Of a stretch of 31,465 nt of DNA, positions 20,204 to 28,044 are shown one piece after another; position 1 is the stretch's first letter, and each line of letters begins with the position of its first letter. The stretch comes from a virus, in the IMG/VR virus record IMGVR_UViG_3300035661_000235, positions 1 to 31,465 of that record; one strand, given 5' to 3'. The notes under the pieces are model-generated. The model searched no databases. It saw nothing but the letters and a program-made list of their open reading frames with translations, and had not been told where the DNA came from. A program made the position numbers and the translations under genes.

Positions 20204-21428
20204 GGGCCTCCCCGACGCCGCGATCGAGGTCCTACTATACGACTGGGTCGGGATCTGGGCTCGCGACAGCCAGCTTCTGCCCGCGGGCGAGTGGGAAACA
20301 TGGCTGATCCTCGCGGGTCGAGGCTTCGGGAAGACCCGCACCGGGGCCGAGGCCGTGCGTCACCTGGTCGAGAGCGGCCGCGCAAAGCGGATCGGACTCA
20401 TCGCACCGACCTCCGCCGACGCTCGGGACACGATGGTCGAGGGAGAATCGGGGCTTCTGGCAGTCTGCCCGCCATGGTTCAAGCCGCGCTACGAGCCATC
20501 AAAGCGCCGCGTTACCTGGCCGAACGGTGTTCGAGCAACGCTGTTCAGTGCCGAGGAGCCCGAACGCACGCGTGGACCTCAGCACGACGTGCTCTGGGGA
20601 GATGAGCCTGCGTCTTGGGACTCTCGCGAGGTCTGGGACAACGCGCTGATGGGCCTCCGACTCGGAGATCGCCCGATCTCGATCGTCACGGGTACGCCCA
20701 AGCCCGTGCCGATGGTGCTCGACCTGCTCAAGGATCCGAAGTGCCACGTCACGCGCGGATCGACCTACGACAACGCTGGAAACCTCGCTGCGGCCTTCGT
20801 CGATCAGGTGCGTCGTCTCTACGAGGGCACGCGCCTGGGGCGCCAGGAGCTGCACGCCGAGGTGCTTACCGATATGCCGGGCGCGCTCTTCACCCAGGCG
20901 CTGATCGACGAGGCCCGGGTGCTCTCCGTACCGGGCGATCTCGAGAGGATCGTCGTGACAATCGACCCGGCGCCGACGAGCGACTCGGGATCTGACGAGA
21001 CGGGGATCCTCGTAGTCGGGAAACGCGAGGGGCATGCGTACGTGCTCGCCGACTACTCGATGCGCGGCACGCCCGATCAATGGGGCCGAGCTGCGATCAA
21101 AGCATACCACACGCACCACGCGGAGCGCGTCGTCGCGGAGATCAACTGCGGGGGCGATATGGTCGAGAACGTGCTTCGAGGGATCGACGACTCGATCCCC
21201 TTCAAGGCCGTGCGCGCGATGCGTGGCAAGGCGAAGCGCGCTGAGCCCGTGGCAGCGCTCTACGAGCAGCACCGCGTGCACCACGTGGGGATCGCCGAAC
21301 GCTTCGACAAGCTGGAGAAGCAAATGCGCGTCTTCACCGGCGTGAACGGGCGCCGCGATGATCGCACCGACGCCCTGTGCTGGGGCGTGCATGAGCTCGT
21401 CGTCGAGAGCGGCTTCGCGTTCGTCTGA
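20169..21428 (+). CDS. terL: Terminase large subunit
   Basis: 419 residues from the ATG at 20169; the frame is open further upstream inside terS, but the part before MASPEVRK is low quality. The ATPase domain has Walker A ILAGRGFGKTRTG (48-60) and Walker B HDVLWGDEPA (139-148, Asp145-Glu146). LIAPTSADARDTM and VTGTPKP are the usual coupling motifs. The nuclease domain has Asp266 (VVTIDPAP), Glu324 (VVAEINCGGD) and Asp401 (RRDDRTDALCWG). The sequence resembles the terminase_6/GTA-like group common in HK97-type phages. It cuts and pumps DNA into the prohead together with the portal. Confidence 0.93.
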   Translation: MASPEVRKGLFEGLPDAAIEVLLYDWVGIWARDSQLLPAGEWETWLILAGRGFGKTRTGAEAVRHLVESGRAKRIGLIAPTSADARDTMVEGESGLLAVCPPWFKPRYEPSKRRVTWPNGVRATLFSAEEPERTRGPQHDVLWGDEPASWDSREVWDNALMGLRLGDRPISIVTGTPKPVPMVLDLLKDPKCHVTRGSTYDNAGNLAAAFVDQVRRLYEGTRLGRQELHAEVLTDMPGALFTQALIDEARVLSVPGDLERIVVTIDPAPTSDSGSDETGILVVGKREGHAYVLADYSMRGTPDQWGRAAIKAYHTHHAERVVAEINCGGDMVENVLRGIDDSIPFKAVRAMRGKAKRAEPVAALYEQHRVHHVGIAERFDKLEKQMRVFTGVNGRRDDRTDALCWGVHELVVESGFAFV

Positions 21429-21447
21429 CCTGGGCCTCGCGCGAGCG

Positions 21448-21460
21448 TGTGAAAGCCTCG
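21448..21460 (+). promoter_or_regulatory. Late-gene motif copy 2 (TGTGAAAGCCTCG)
   Basis: Lies in the gap between terL (stop 21426-21428) and portal. Its first base is 28 bp before the ATG at 21476, the same distance as copy 1. No convincing Shine-Dalgarno follows it. Confidence 0.6.
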
Positions 21461-21475
21461 CGCTACGCCATGCGC

Positions 21476-23017
21476 ATGGGCATTTTCTCCACCCTCGGAA
21501 GCCTGCTCGGTCTCAGCCGCGCCGCCCCGGCTGCGCTCTCTGCCGGAGATCTCTCCGGCGGCGTGCTCTCTGCCTCGCCGTCAGCCCGAGGGCCCGCTCG
21601 CCGAGGAACGCGCGAGCTCATGCAGGCCTACCGCGAGCAACCCTGGCTCCGAGCGGTCGTCGGGCGCATCGGCCAGGGCGTTGCCTCAGCGCGCTGGCGC
21701 CTCTACGTGCGCTCCGAGGCGCCCACGCGCCAGCGGAGCGCGCCCCGCCAGCGCCGAGGCCCTGCGGGGCAGTTCGGCGACGTGCAGGGGGTGCCGGCCT
21801 TCCGGTGGGGCCGAGATCGCAGCGTGGTCGACGTCGAACTGCGCAGCTCCGACCCGCTGACCCGAGCGGCGCGCCGGCGCGAGCTCGCTGCGCAGGGTCT
21901 CCTGCGCGAGGTGACCGATCACCCGCTGCTCGAGCTACTCGCCGCGCCTAACACCGAGATGACCGGCGCGGTGGCTCGACGGGTCACGCAGATCTGGCTC
22001 GATATCAAGGGCGAGGCGTTCTGGCTGCTCGAGCGCGGGGCGAACGGTGTGCCCAAGGCGATCTGGCCGATCCCTCCGCACTGGGTGAGCCAGGTCCCGA
22101 CCAAGGAGAACGCCCGCTTCGTGCTCTCGTTCGGCGGTCTTCAGATGCAGGTCGCGAAAGAGTCGGTGATCTGGCTCCGAGACGTCGACCCCGAGAACCC
22201 ATACGGCCGCGGAGCTGGCACCGCCGAGGCTCTCGGAGACGAGCTCGAGACCGACGAGTACGCAGCGAAGTACCTCAAGAACTGGTTCTTCAACTCTGCG
22301 ATCCCATCGTTCCTCGTCTCCTTCGAGGGCGCGACGAAGGATCAGCTCGTCGACGTCCGCGAGCGATGGATGCGCGAGCACCAGGGATACCAGAACGCCC
22401 ATGCTCCGCACTTCTCGAACGGGAAGATGAACGCCCTTCGCCTCGACTCAAGCCTTCGGGACCAGCAGATCGCCGACTTGCGCAAGCTCTCGCGCGATAC
22501 GGTCGCGCAGGTGTTCTCGATGCCGCCCGAGGTGCTCGGGATTATCGAGAACAGCAACCGCGCCACTGCCCAGGCGTCGCGATTCATCTACGTCGTAGGC
22601 GTCGAACTCCCTCGGGTGGAGTTCCTGCGCGAAGAGCTGCAGCACCAGTTCGCGCCGATCTTCGATCCAGCGCTGTGCCTCGAGGCTGAGATCTCGGTGC
22701 CTGACGACGACGAACGCCGGCTGAACGTGCTCAAGGCGATGCCGGGCGCGTTCTCTCTGAACGAGTGGCGCGGAGAGGCGGGGTATGACCCCGAGCCCGA
22801 CTTCGAGGGCGTATTCCCGCCCTTGGCGCTCCCCGGGCAGCAGCCCGGAACGTCACCCGCTGCTACGCCGAGCGAGACCACCCCAAAGTCTCCGCCCGAA
22901 GAGGAGCCGGAGACCTCTGACGACCTCGAAGAAGACGACGGCGTGTCGAAGGAGAACGAGCTCCCCGACGATGCGGACCGCGCCGATCCGCCGTGGGCGA
23001 AAGCTCCGATCAGGTGA
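21476..23017 (+). CDS. Portal protein, HK97 family
   Basis: 513 residues from ATG 21476; ATG 21470 and GTG 21449 are in frame alternatives. Starts MGIFSTLGSLLG as HK97-type portals often do. Core features: TDHPLLELLAAPNTEMTGAV (substrate of the PN-x-x-MT pattern), GEAFWLLERGANGVPKAIWP, VIWLRDVDPENPYGRGAGTA, LKNWFFNSAIPSFLVSFEGA, FSMPPEVLGI and SNRATAQASRFIY. The last 70 residues are Pro/Glu/Asp-rich and probably disordered. It forms the dodecameric ring at one capsid vertex through which DNA passes. An insert at about 70-115 (RQRSAPRQRRGPAGQFGDVQ) is rich in Arg and Gln and not typical. Confidence 0.92.
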   Translation: MGIFSTLGSLLGLSRAAPAALSAGDLSGGVLSASPSARGPARRGTRELMQAYREQPWLRAVVGRIGQGVASARWRLYVRSEAPTRQRSAPRQRRGPAGQFGDVQGVPAFRWGRDRSVVDVELRSSDPLTRAARRRELAAQGLLREVTDHPLLELLAAPNTEMTGAVARRVTQIWLDIKGEAFWLLERGANGVPKAIWPIPPHWVSQVPTKENARFVLSFGGLQMQVAKESVIWLRDVDPENPYGRGAGTAEALGDELETDEYAAKYLKNWFFNSAIPSFLVSFEGATKDQLVDVRERWMREHQGYQNAHAPHFSNGKMNALRLDSSLRDQQIADLRKLSRDTVAQVFSMPPEVLGIIENSNRATAQASRFIYVVGVELPRVEFLREELQHQFAPIFDPALCLEAEISVPDDDERRLNVLKAMPGAFSLNEWRGEAGYDPEPDFEGVFPPLALPGQQPGTSPAATPSETTPKSPPEEEPETSDDLEEDDGVSKENELPDDADRADPPWAKAPIR

Positions 23018-23029
23018 CCGCTGGCAGCG

Positions 23030-23042
23030 TGTGAAAGCCTCG
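23030..23042 (+). promoter_or_regulatory. Late-gene motif copy 3 (TGTGAAAGCCTCG)
   Basis: Between portal stop (23017) and protease. Its first base is 29 bp before the ATG at 23059. Here the GTGAAAGCC frame is not the frame of the downstream gene, so conservation is not due to protein coding. Confidence 0.65.
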
Positions 23043-23058
23043 CGTGACGGTCGGGCGC

Positions 23059-23886
23059 ATGAAGGTTCAGCGCCGCGAGCTCACGATTCGTCGAGGGAAG
23101 CCGACCAGCCCACCGCCGGCGCCTGTTCGCGTCGCGCAGGCCCCCTTGGGGTCCTGCAAGGCCTGCGGCGCAGAGGTCGAGGGCACGAACCCCGACTGCC
23201 CGCTGTGCTGCCCGCCTGCTGAGTCTCGCGTGCGCACCTTCGTGCTCTCGAACGAGACGCCCGACCGATACAACACCGTCTTTCGCGCCGACGGGTGGCA
23301 GCTCGACAACTATCAGCGCAACCCGGTGGTGCTCTGGGCCCACGATCGATCGCATCCGGCGATCGGAAAGGGAACCGCGCGCGTAGTCGGAACCGAGTTG
23401 CTGCTCGACGTGGAGTTCTTCGACGCCAACGTCAACGCCCTGGCCGAGCAGCTGCTGCGCACGATCGACGCTGGCGTGGGAGCGATCAGCGTCGGTTTTG
23501 AACCGCTCGAGGCGGAGTACGCCACCGACCGCGAGACCGGCGACGAGTTCCAGGACTACTTCTATCCGCCGCTCGACTACACGCGCACCGAGCTGCTCGA
23601 AGCGTCGATCGTCAACGTGCCGGGCAACGCCGAAGCGCTCCCCGTCGGCCGATCGGCGCCGGGCGCGCTCAACGACAAGATCGCCAAGCGATTCCGCGAG
23701 CGCTTCCTGCAGCGCACGCCGCCCGCTGCGCCACCGCCACCGCCTCCTGCTCCGCCCGAGCCGGGGCCCCTCACCCCTTCGGCCGAGGAGCTGCGCGCGG
23801 CCGTCGCTCGAATCACCGCGGAGGTCCTCCGGGATCGCCGCGCTCAGGACCTTCGCCGTTTGGGCAGCACTTCCACCAGGAGCTGA
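23059..23886 (+). CDS. Prohead (capsid maturation) protease with N-terminal zinc ribbon
   Basis: 275 residues from ATG 23059 (GTG 23044 adds 5). The protease core matches the HK97 prohead protease/U35 family: FVLSNETPDRYNTVFRADGW, NPVVLWAHDRSHPAIGKGTA with catalytic His95, and IDAGVGAISVGFEPLEAEYA with catalytic Ser144; LLEASIVNVPGNAEALPVGR is the usual C-terminal strand pair. Before the core, residues 33-50 hold SCKACGAEVEGTNPDCPLCC, a complete four-Cys zinc ribbon that I do not know from this family. A poly-Pro stretch and a helical tail (RAAVARITAEVLRDRRAQDL) follow the core, possibly a scaffold-like tail. It trims the capsid protein delta domain during assembly. Confidence 0.88.
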   Translation: MKVQRRELTIRRGKPTSPPPAPVRVAQAPLGSCKACGAEVEGTNPDCPLCCPPAESRVRTFVLSNETPDRYNTVFRADGWQLDNYQRNPVVLWAHDRSHPAIGKGTARVVGTELLLDVEFFDANVNALAEQLLRTIDAGVGAISVGFEPLEAEYATDRETGDEFQDYFYPPLDYTRTELLEASIVNVPGNAEALPVGRSAPGALNDKIAKRFRERFLQRTPPAAPPPPPPAPPEPGPLTPSAEELRAAVARITAEVLRDRRAQDLRRLGSTSTRS

Positions 23887-23891
23887 AAAAA

Positions 23892-25169
23892 ATGACCGCC
23901 GCGATCACCAAGGAAATTGAGCAGCAGATCCGCGCCACCGTCGAGAAGGAACTCGCGGAGCGCATGATCTCGTCGATGAATGCCGCCGTCGACCAGGCGC
24001 GCGCCGAGGGAAAGAATCTCGGCGAGCTCGTGCGTGAGGCGATCGCGCTCGAGCGCGCGGGAAAGGCGGTGCTCGACGGGAACGGTCGGATCCTCAACGA
24101 CCCCGCGAGCGGTCGCGGTCTCGAGTTCGCGCGCTGGGCTAAAACGAGCGTGGTTGCGCGCGCCGAGGGGCGTCTCGCTCGTGACGTCGCACACGCCTGG
24201 AGCAAGACGAACCGCGCGTACTCGGTGATCGCCGACAAGTTCTCCGAGGCTGAGAACGCCCGCGCCCTCACGCAGACCAGCCTCACCTCCGGCGGCGCGC
24301 TGGTGCCTCCCGAGATGTACTCGGAAATCATCGAGCTGCTCTACGCGAAGACCGTCGCCCTCGCGCACGGCGCGCGTACCCTCGAGTTCAGCGGATCGAT
24401 CTCGCTCGGGCGCATTAACCAGGGCGCGACCGTCTACTACGTGGGCGAGGCACAGAACATCACCCCGAGCCAGCAGGGCACGGGCGAACTGCGCATGACG
24501 GGCAAGAAGGCCGCCGCGATCGTGATGATCTCGAACGAGCTCATTCGGAACCCCGCCGTCGGCGCCGACGCCATGGTGCGCGATGACTTGCTGAACGCGA
24601 TCGCGCTCCGCCGCGACCTGTCCGCGCTCCGCGGAACGGGCGACACGTTCCAGCCGAAGGGCGTCACGGGCTGGATCAACACGAACAACGCGTTCGCGAG
24701 CTCCGGCACTACCACCGTGCAGAAGGTCGCGGACCTGGCGAAGATGATTCGCCTCGTCGATCAGAGCAACGTGTCGCTCGACTCGGGCGGCTTCGCCATG
24801 TCCCCGCGCTCGAAGTGGGCCCTGTTCTCCACCCTCGACGGCAACGCCCAGTTCGTCTTCGCCGCGCAGCTCGCGCAGGGCATGCTGTTCGGCTTCCCCG
24901 TGCGCACCACCACCCAGATCCCGGACAACCTGGGCGCGGGCTCCGACTCCGAGGTCTACTTCGGCGCATGGAACGATCTGATCATCGGTCTCGATCAGGC
25001 GACGCCCATGCAGGTCGAGGCGTTCCCCAACGGCGCGGTGTGGGACGGTACCCAGGTGGTCTCGGGCATCAGCTCCGATATCACCCCGATCCGCCTGCTC
25101 GAGGGGCACGACATCTGCCTCCGCCACGACAGCACGTTCAGCAAGCTGACCGGCGTTCAGTGGACGTGA
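23892..25169 (+). CDS. Major capsid protein, HK97 fold
   Basis: 425 residues; the ATG follows the protease stop by 5 bp with GGAGCTG upstream. Residues 1-125 are a charged helical delta domain (EIEQQIRATVEKELAERMIS; ARAEGKNLGELVREAIALER) that acts as internal scaffold and would be cut off by the protease. The mature part begins near TQTSLTSGGALVPPEMYSEI, the standard start of HK97-type capsid proteins. Later ones are AAAIVMISNELIRNPAVGAD, FQPKGVTGWIN, FAMSPRSKWALFSTLDGNAQ, LFGFPVRTTTQIPDNLGAGS, YFGAWNDLIIGLDQATPMQV and the end LEGHDICLRHDSTFSKLTGV. It builds the icosahedral shell. A strong hairpin follows the gene. Confidence 0.95.
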   Translation: MTAAITKEIEQQIRATVEKELAERMISSMNAAVDQARAEGKNLGELVREAIALERAGKAVLDGNGRILNDPASGRGLEFARWAKTSVVARAEGRLARDVAHAWSKTNRAYSVIADKFSEAENARALTQTSLTSGGALVPPEMYSEIIELLYAKTVALAHGARTLEFSGSISLGRINQGATVYYVGEAQNITPSQQGTGELRMTGKKAAAIVMISNELIRNPAVGADAMVRDDLLNAIALRRDLSALRGTGDTFQPKGVTGWINTNNAFASSGTTTVQKVADLAKMIRLVDQSNVSLDSGGFAMSPRSKWALFSTLDGNAQFVFAAQLAQGMLFGFPVRTTTQIPDNLGAGSDSEVYFGAWNDLIIGLDQATPMQVEAFPNGAVWDGTQVVSGISSDITPIRLLEGHDICLRHDSTFSKLTGVQWT

Positions 25170-25178
25170 TTCACGCCT

Positions 25179-25206
25179 GAGGGCCTCGAGAGCACCCGAG
25201 GCCCTC
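25179..25206 (+). terminator. Strong hairpin after the capsid gene
   Basis: GAGGGCCTCG - 8 bases - CGAGGCCCTC, a perfect 10-bp stem starting 10 bp after the capsid stop. A pyrimidine-rich tail follows but no T-run. It may end transcription partly or protect the 3' end of the capsid message, keeping capsid expression above that of downstream genes. Confidence 0.65.
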
Positions 25207-25260
25207 GCTCGTCTCTCCTCTCGCTTCCCCTCACTCGCAGCACTCAAAAGGCAGGCTCGC

Positions 25261-25704
25261 ATGTCGAACATTTCTCTCTCCGGCCCCGCGCCGGAGCTCA
25301 AGTTTCAGATCGGCACGCCGATCGCGGCCAGCGCCGCGGGCGCTGTGCTGGGCACTGGTGTGGATCGCCTCGGGGCGAACTTCATGGTGCTCGAGGCCGA
25401 GACCGGCGCCGTCACGGGCGCGCCCACCGCGCAGACCCTCGACGCGAAGGTGCAGCACAGCGACACCCAGGGCGGCACGTACACCGACTTCCAGCCCGGC
25501 GGCGTGGCTGCGGCTGGTGCGATCTCGCAGATCACCACGGTGTCGACGCGCAAGCGCAAGACGATTGACCTCCGCGGCGCGAAGCGCTGGGTTCGCGTCT
25601 CGACCACCACCGGCTTCACCGGCGGAACCTCGCCCACGCTGCTCAACAGCGTGAAGATCGTGTTCGCGTCCTTCGACACGCTCCCCGCCCAGGTCGACGA
25701 CTAA
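25261..25704 (+). CDS. Probable head decoration / capsid-associated protein
   Basis: 147 residues; AAAAGGCAGG upstream of the ATG gives a usable ribosome site. The protein is nearly all beta: PELKFQIGTPIAASAAGAVL, FMVLEAETGAVTGAPTAQTL, DAKVQHSDTQGGTYTDFQPG, TIDLRGAKRWVRVSTTTGFT, LLNSVKIVFASFDTLP. This strand pattern (KVQHSDTQGGTYTDF ... RWVRV) is common in small structural proteins encoded right after the capsid gene in siphoviruses. It is flanked by hairpins on both sides, which suggests its own expression level. Position favours a decoration or stabilising protein; a tail role is less likely. Confidence 0.6.
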   Translation: MSNISLSGPAPELKFQIGTPIAASAAGAVLGTGVDRLGANFMVLEAETGAVTGAPTAQTLDAKVQHSDTQGGTYTDFQPGGVAAAGAISQITTVSTRKRKTIDLRGAKRWVRVSTTTGFTGGTSPTLLNSVKIVFASFDTLPAQVDD

Positions 25705-25710
25705 CCCACG

Positions 25711-25739
25711 CGGGCGCCACAAGCGCGCCCGGGTGTTTT
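25711..25739 (+). terminator. Hairpin with short T-run after the decoration-like gene
   Basis: CGGGCGC-7 bases-GCGCCCG (25711-25717/25725-25731), with outer ACCC/GGGT pairing possible, followed by TGTTTTG. Intrinsic-terminator-like and just 6 bp past the stop. Confidence 0.6.
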
Positions 25740-25832
25740 GGGGGGAGTGGGACGGCGCGTCAGTAGCGCTGGGGCCACCAAGACCGAGATCGAGCCGGTC
25801 ACCCCCGTTTCTCGCTGCACCAGGAGTCCACC

Positions 25833-26297
25833 GTGCTCACCACCTGCCGTATGAAGGTCGACGTACCACCGAATCTCTCCGGGGAGATCGCCTCGTTCTC
25901 GCCCGAGCGCGCGGGCGAGCTGCTCAGCAAGGGGGCCGTACAGATCCTCGCGACGTTCGACGACTCGACGCACCAGTTCGACCTCGCGCTCGGCGTTCCT
26001 GTCCCGATTCCGGCGCCCGTTCCCGAGGTGACCGACGATCCCGCGCTGCTCGCGGCTACCGCGGAGGTCTCCGATCTCGTCGCCCAGCGCGCCGAGCTCG
26101 AGCGAGAGGTCGCGGCGCTCGAGGCTCGCCGCGTGGAGCTCGCGCAGCTCGCCGCCTCCGTCCCCACGCCCCCGCCGACCGTCCCCGTGACGCCTCCGGT
26201 TGCCACACAGCCCGCTCCCGAGCCCACGCCGACCGTCCCCGATCCGGCCTCGGCGGCCCCGGTCGTCGACCAGGCGGTTCCCGTCGCTCAGCCCTGA
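25833..26297 (+). CDS. Small head-region protein, paralogue of the next gene, with extended tail
   Basis: 154 residues from GTG 25833. The start is supported because LTTxRxK and then GEIASFSPERAGELLSKGA, FDDSTHQFDLALG line up with the start and body of the protein at 26458-26658. The shared 60-residue domain is of the short 'accumulating loop then FxxxxAxxLLxxGxA' type seen in phage head genes. After it comes an added helix (QRAELEREVAALEARRVELA) and a long Pro/Thr/Val tail (PTPPPTVPVTPPVATQPAPE). No function known; structural or assembly role from position. Confidence 0.6.
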   Translation: MLTTCRMKVDVPPNLSGEIASFSPERAGELLSKGAVQILATFDDSTHQFDLALGVPVPIPAPVPEVTDDPALLAATAEVSDLVAQRAELEREVAALEARRVELAQLAASVPTPPPTVPVTPPVATQPAPEPTPTVPDPASAAPVVDQAVPVAQP

Positions 26298-26305
26298 CCC
26301 CACGA

Positions 26306-26349
26306 GGCCCCGCAGGGCTCCTCAGCACCAGGTGGCGAGGAGCGGGGCC
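26306..26349. repeat. Long interrupted hairpin between the two paralogues
   Basis: GGCCCCGC (26306-26313) pairs with GCGGGGCC (26342-26349), with inner CTCCTC/GAGGAG arms. No T-run follows. It lies in a 160-bp gap that otherwise shows no gene; it may terminate or process the transcript. Confidence 0.5.
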
Positions 26350-26457
26350 GAAGCGCAGGACCGGGAGGAATCTGCTCCCGGGCGTCGTCGTCGAGCCGAG
26401 CGGGCCACCGGCTGTCTCGACGACGCGCGAACCACTCCGCAGCACCGAGATCACCAC

Positions 26458-26658
26458 ATGAAGCTCACCACCCTGCGCCTCAAGAAGCACTTCGGCAACA
26501 ACGTGGCCGGAGAGATCGCCTCCTTCACGCCCGAGATCGCCGAGCATATCCTGAAGCACTCCGGGGGTGAGCGCCTGGCCGACTTCGACGACAGCACGCA
26601 CCGCTTCGACTTGGCGACCGGGAAGGCCGTCGAGAAGACCACCCGCGCGAAGGCGTAA
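26458..26658 (+). CDS. Small head-region protein, short paralogue
   Basis: 66 residues from ATG 26458: MKLTTLRLKKHFGNNVAGEI, ASFTPEIAEHILKHSGGERL, ADFDDSTHRFDLATGKAV. It is nearly the same domain as residues 1-50 of the protein at 25833, with GEIASF-PE and FDDSTH-FDLA-G identical. A tandem duplication with one copy extended is likely. Not assigned to a function. Confidence 0.6.
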   Translation: MKLTTLRLKKHFGNNVAGEIASFTPEIAEHILKHSGGERLADFDDSTHRFDLATGKAVEKTTRAKA

Positions 26659-26670
26659 CGAGGGCACAAC

Positions 26671-27333
26671 GTGGCCGCGCTCAACTCCGATCTAACGACG
26701 ACGGCGACGCTCTCGGCCGAGCTCGGTGTGAGCTCTGCTGACGCACGCCTTCCTAGGCTGATCTCGGCCGCGAGCGCGGTCGCCCTTCGCTACCTCGGCC
26801 GTCGGCAGCTCTACTTTCAGGTCGGGATCATCGAGAAGGTGCCCGGCCTGGGGCGGCAAACGCTGCTCGTCGACGTGGTCCCCATCGTCGGCGTCACGAG
26901 CGTGCTCCTTCCTGATGGGAGCGCGGTCGCGGTCACCGATCTGTGGCGTACGCCCGAGCGAGACGCCCTCGGACACCTGTTCCGCGACGTCGGCTTCCCG
27001 TGGACCGGCGCCGTGCGGGCTGGCCTGCTCTACTCGGATCCCGCGATCGGTACGGAGGTCCCCTCGATCACCGTCACCTACGACGGCGGCTGGGTGACGC
27101 CGGGGCAAGTCGACAACGGGAGCCAGCTCGCCGCCGCGCGCTCCCTTCCCTCCGACGTCGAGGAGGCAGCGATCCATATCGCCGTGGGCCTCTACCGGCA
27201 GGGGGGCGCCGACCGCACCGTCTCGGCTGAGAGCCTTGGCAGCTACTCGGTGACGTACGCCGACCGCGGGAACGTCGGCGTCATGCCCGCCTCGGCGATC
27301 GAGATACTCGACCAGTACCGGCGGCTCACATGA
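26671..27333 (+). CDS. Head-tail connector / adaptor (HK97 gp6-like)
   Basis: 220 residues from GTG 26671. The N-terminal helices DLTTTATLSAELGVSSADAR and LPRLISAASAVALRYLGRRQ are typical of gp6-like adaptors that ring the portal (usual form LKxxLxIxxxxxDxxLxxLIxxAS). A beta domain with QTLLVDVVPIVGVTSVLLPD and PSITVTYDGGWVTPG follows, then a helical end (SDVEEAAIHIAVGLYRQGGA) and SAIEILDQYRRLT. The extra beta domain makes it longer than HK97 gp6 (about 110 aa) but common in this family. Its stop overlaps the next ATG. Confidence 0.8.
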   Translation: MAALNSDLTTTATLSAELGVSSADARLPRLISAASAVALRYLGRRQLYFQVGIIEKVPGLGRQTLLVDVVPIVGVTSVLLPDGSAVAVTDLWRTPERDALGHLFRDVGFPWTGAVRAGLLYSDPAIGTEVPSITVTYDGGWVTPGQVDNGSQLAAARSLPSDVEEAAIHIAVGLYRQGGADRTVSAESLGSYSVTYADRGNVGVMPASAIEILDQYRRLT

Positions 27334-27647
27334 ACTTCGCGCGCTTTCTCAAGGACACGATCACGATCGCCTCCGTCGCGAGTCGCGACGCCTTCGGCAA
27401 GCCGCTCTACGGAGCACAGCGCACGGCCCTGGGCCGCGTCGAGGCGCAGCGGAGGATCGTCCGCGGTGCGCATGGCGAGGAGACGGTATCCTCCCACAAG
27501 ATCTACCTCGCCTCCTCGGTGCTGCTGACCGATCGCCTGTGGCTCCCGGGTGCTGACGTCAACGTCACCGAGGCCGCGCGCACGCCGATCGACGTGAGCT
27601 CCTCGAGCGATCTGGCCGGAATCACCCTCGTTCAGGTCCTGCTCTGA
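27330..27647 (+). CDS. Head closure / head-tail joining protein
   Basis: 105 residues, ATGA-coupled to the adaptor and TGATG-coupled to the next gene. Beta-rich with the N-terminal FLKDTITIASVASRDAFGKP and LYGAQRTALGRVEAQRR, then SSHKIYLASSVLLTDRLWLP and the closing strand LAGITLVQVLL: the layout of stopper proteins (SPP1 gp16-like, Phage_H_T_join), which seal the capsid after packaging. Position between adaptor and neck protein agrees. Confidence 0.7.
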   Translation: MNFARFLKDTITIASVASRDAFGKPLYGAQRTALGRVEAQRRIVRGAHGEETVSSHKIYLASSVLLTDRLWLPGADVNVTEAARTPIDVSSSSDLAGITLVQVLL

Positions 27648-28042
27648 TGGCCGGCGTCGAGGTGAAGTTCTCGATCTCCGGCATTGACCAGGTCACGCAG
27701 GCCCTCGAGCGGATCGAAGCCGCGGCGCTCGACGAGCTGCGCGCCGCCACACCAGCCGAGGCCTCGGCGCTCCTGCAGCGGGCGCAACAGACCGTTCCCC
27801 GGCTCTCGGGGGAGCTCGCGGCGAGCGCCGAGATCGCCACGGGAACGGATGGGAGCGCCGTCACCGAAGCGGCCGTCGGGTACACCGACGGCAAGGCAGC
27901 CGCCGTGCATGAGGGCGTGCACCACGGCCACCACGTCCCGGGAACGAGGGGCTTCAAGTGGCTCGAGCGCGCTCACGACGAGGGGGCCGATGAGTCCCTC
28001 GAGCGCATCGCCGAGCGCCTGCGCGGCGTGCTGGGAGGCTGA
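27647..28042 (+). CDS. Neck / tail completion protein (HK97 gp10-like)
   Basis: 131 residues from the ATG at 27647 (TGATG). VEVKFSISGIDQVTQALERI, EASALLQRAQQTVPRLSGEL, AVTEAAVGYTDGKAAAVHEG and the His-rich VHHGHHVPGTRGFKWLERAH match the HK97-gp10-like family (first strand and helix, central V-P-x-x-SGxL, and the typical xxYAxxxExG-like segment, then a wide-helix end). It joins the head to the tail tube end. Confidence 0.78.
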   Translation: MAGVEVKFSISGIDQVTQALERIEAAALDELRAATPAEASALLQRAQQTVPRLSGELAASAEIATGTDGSAVTEAAVGYTDGKAAAVHEGVHHGHHVPGTRGFKWLERAHDEGADESLERIAERLRGVLGG

Positions 28043-28044
28043 CC

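Noticed and set aside
23844-25301. Long open frame on the minus strand opposite the capsid gene
   Set aside because: Arg/His/Glu/Val-rich shadow of the capsid gene in GC-rich DNA; the plus strand clearly encodes an HK97 capsid protein.
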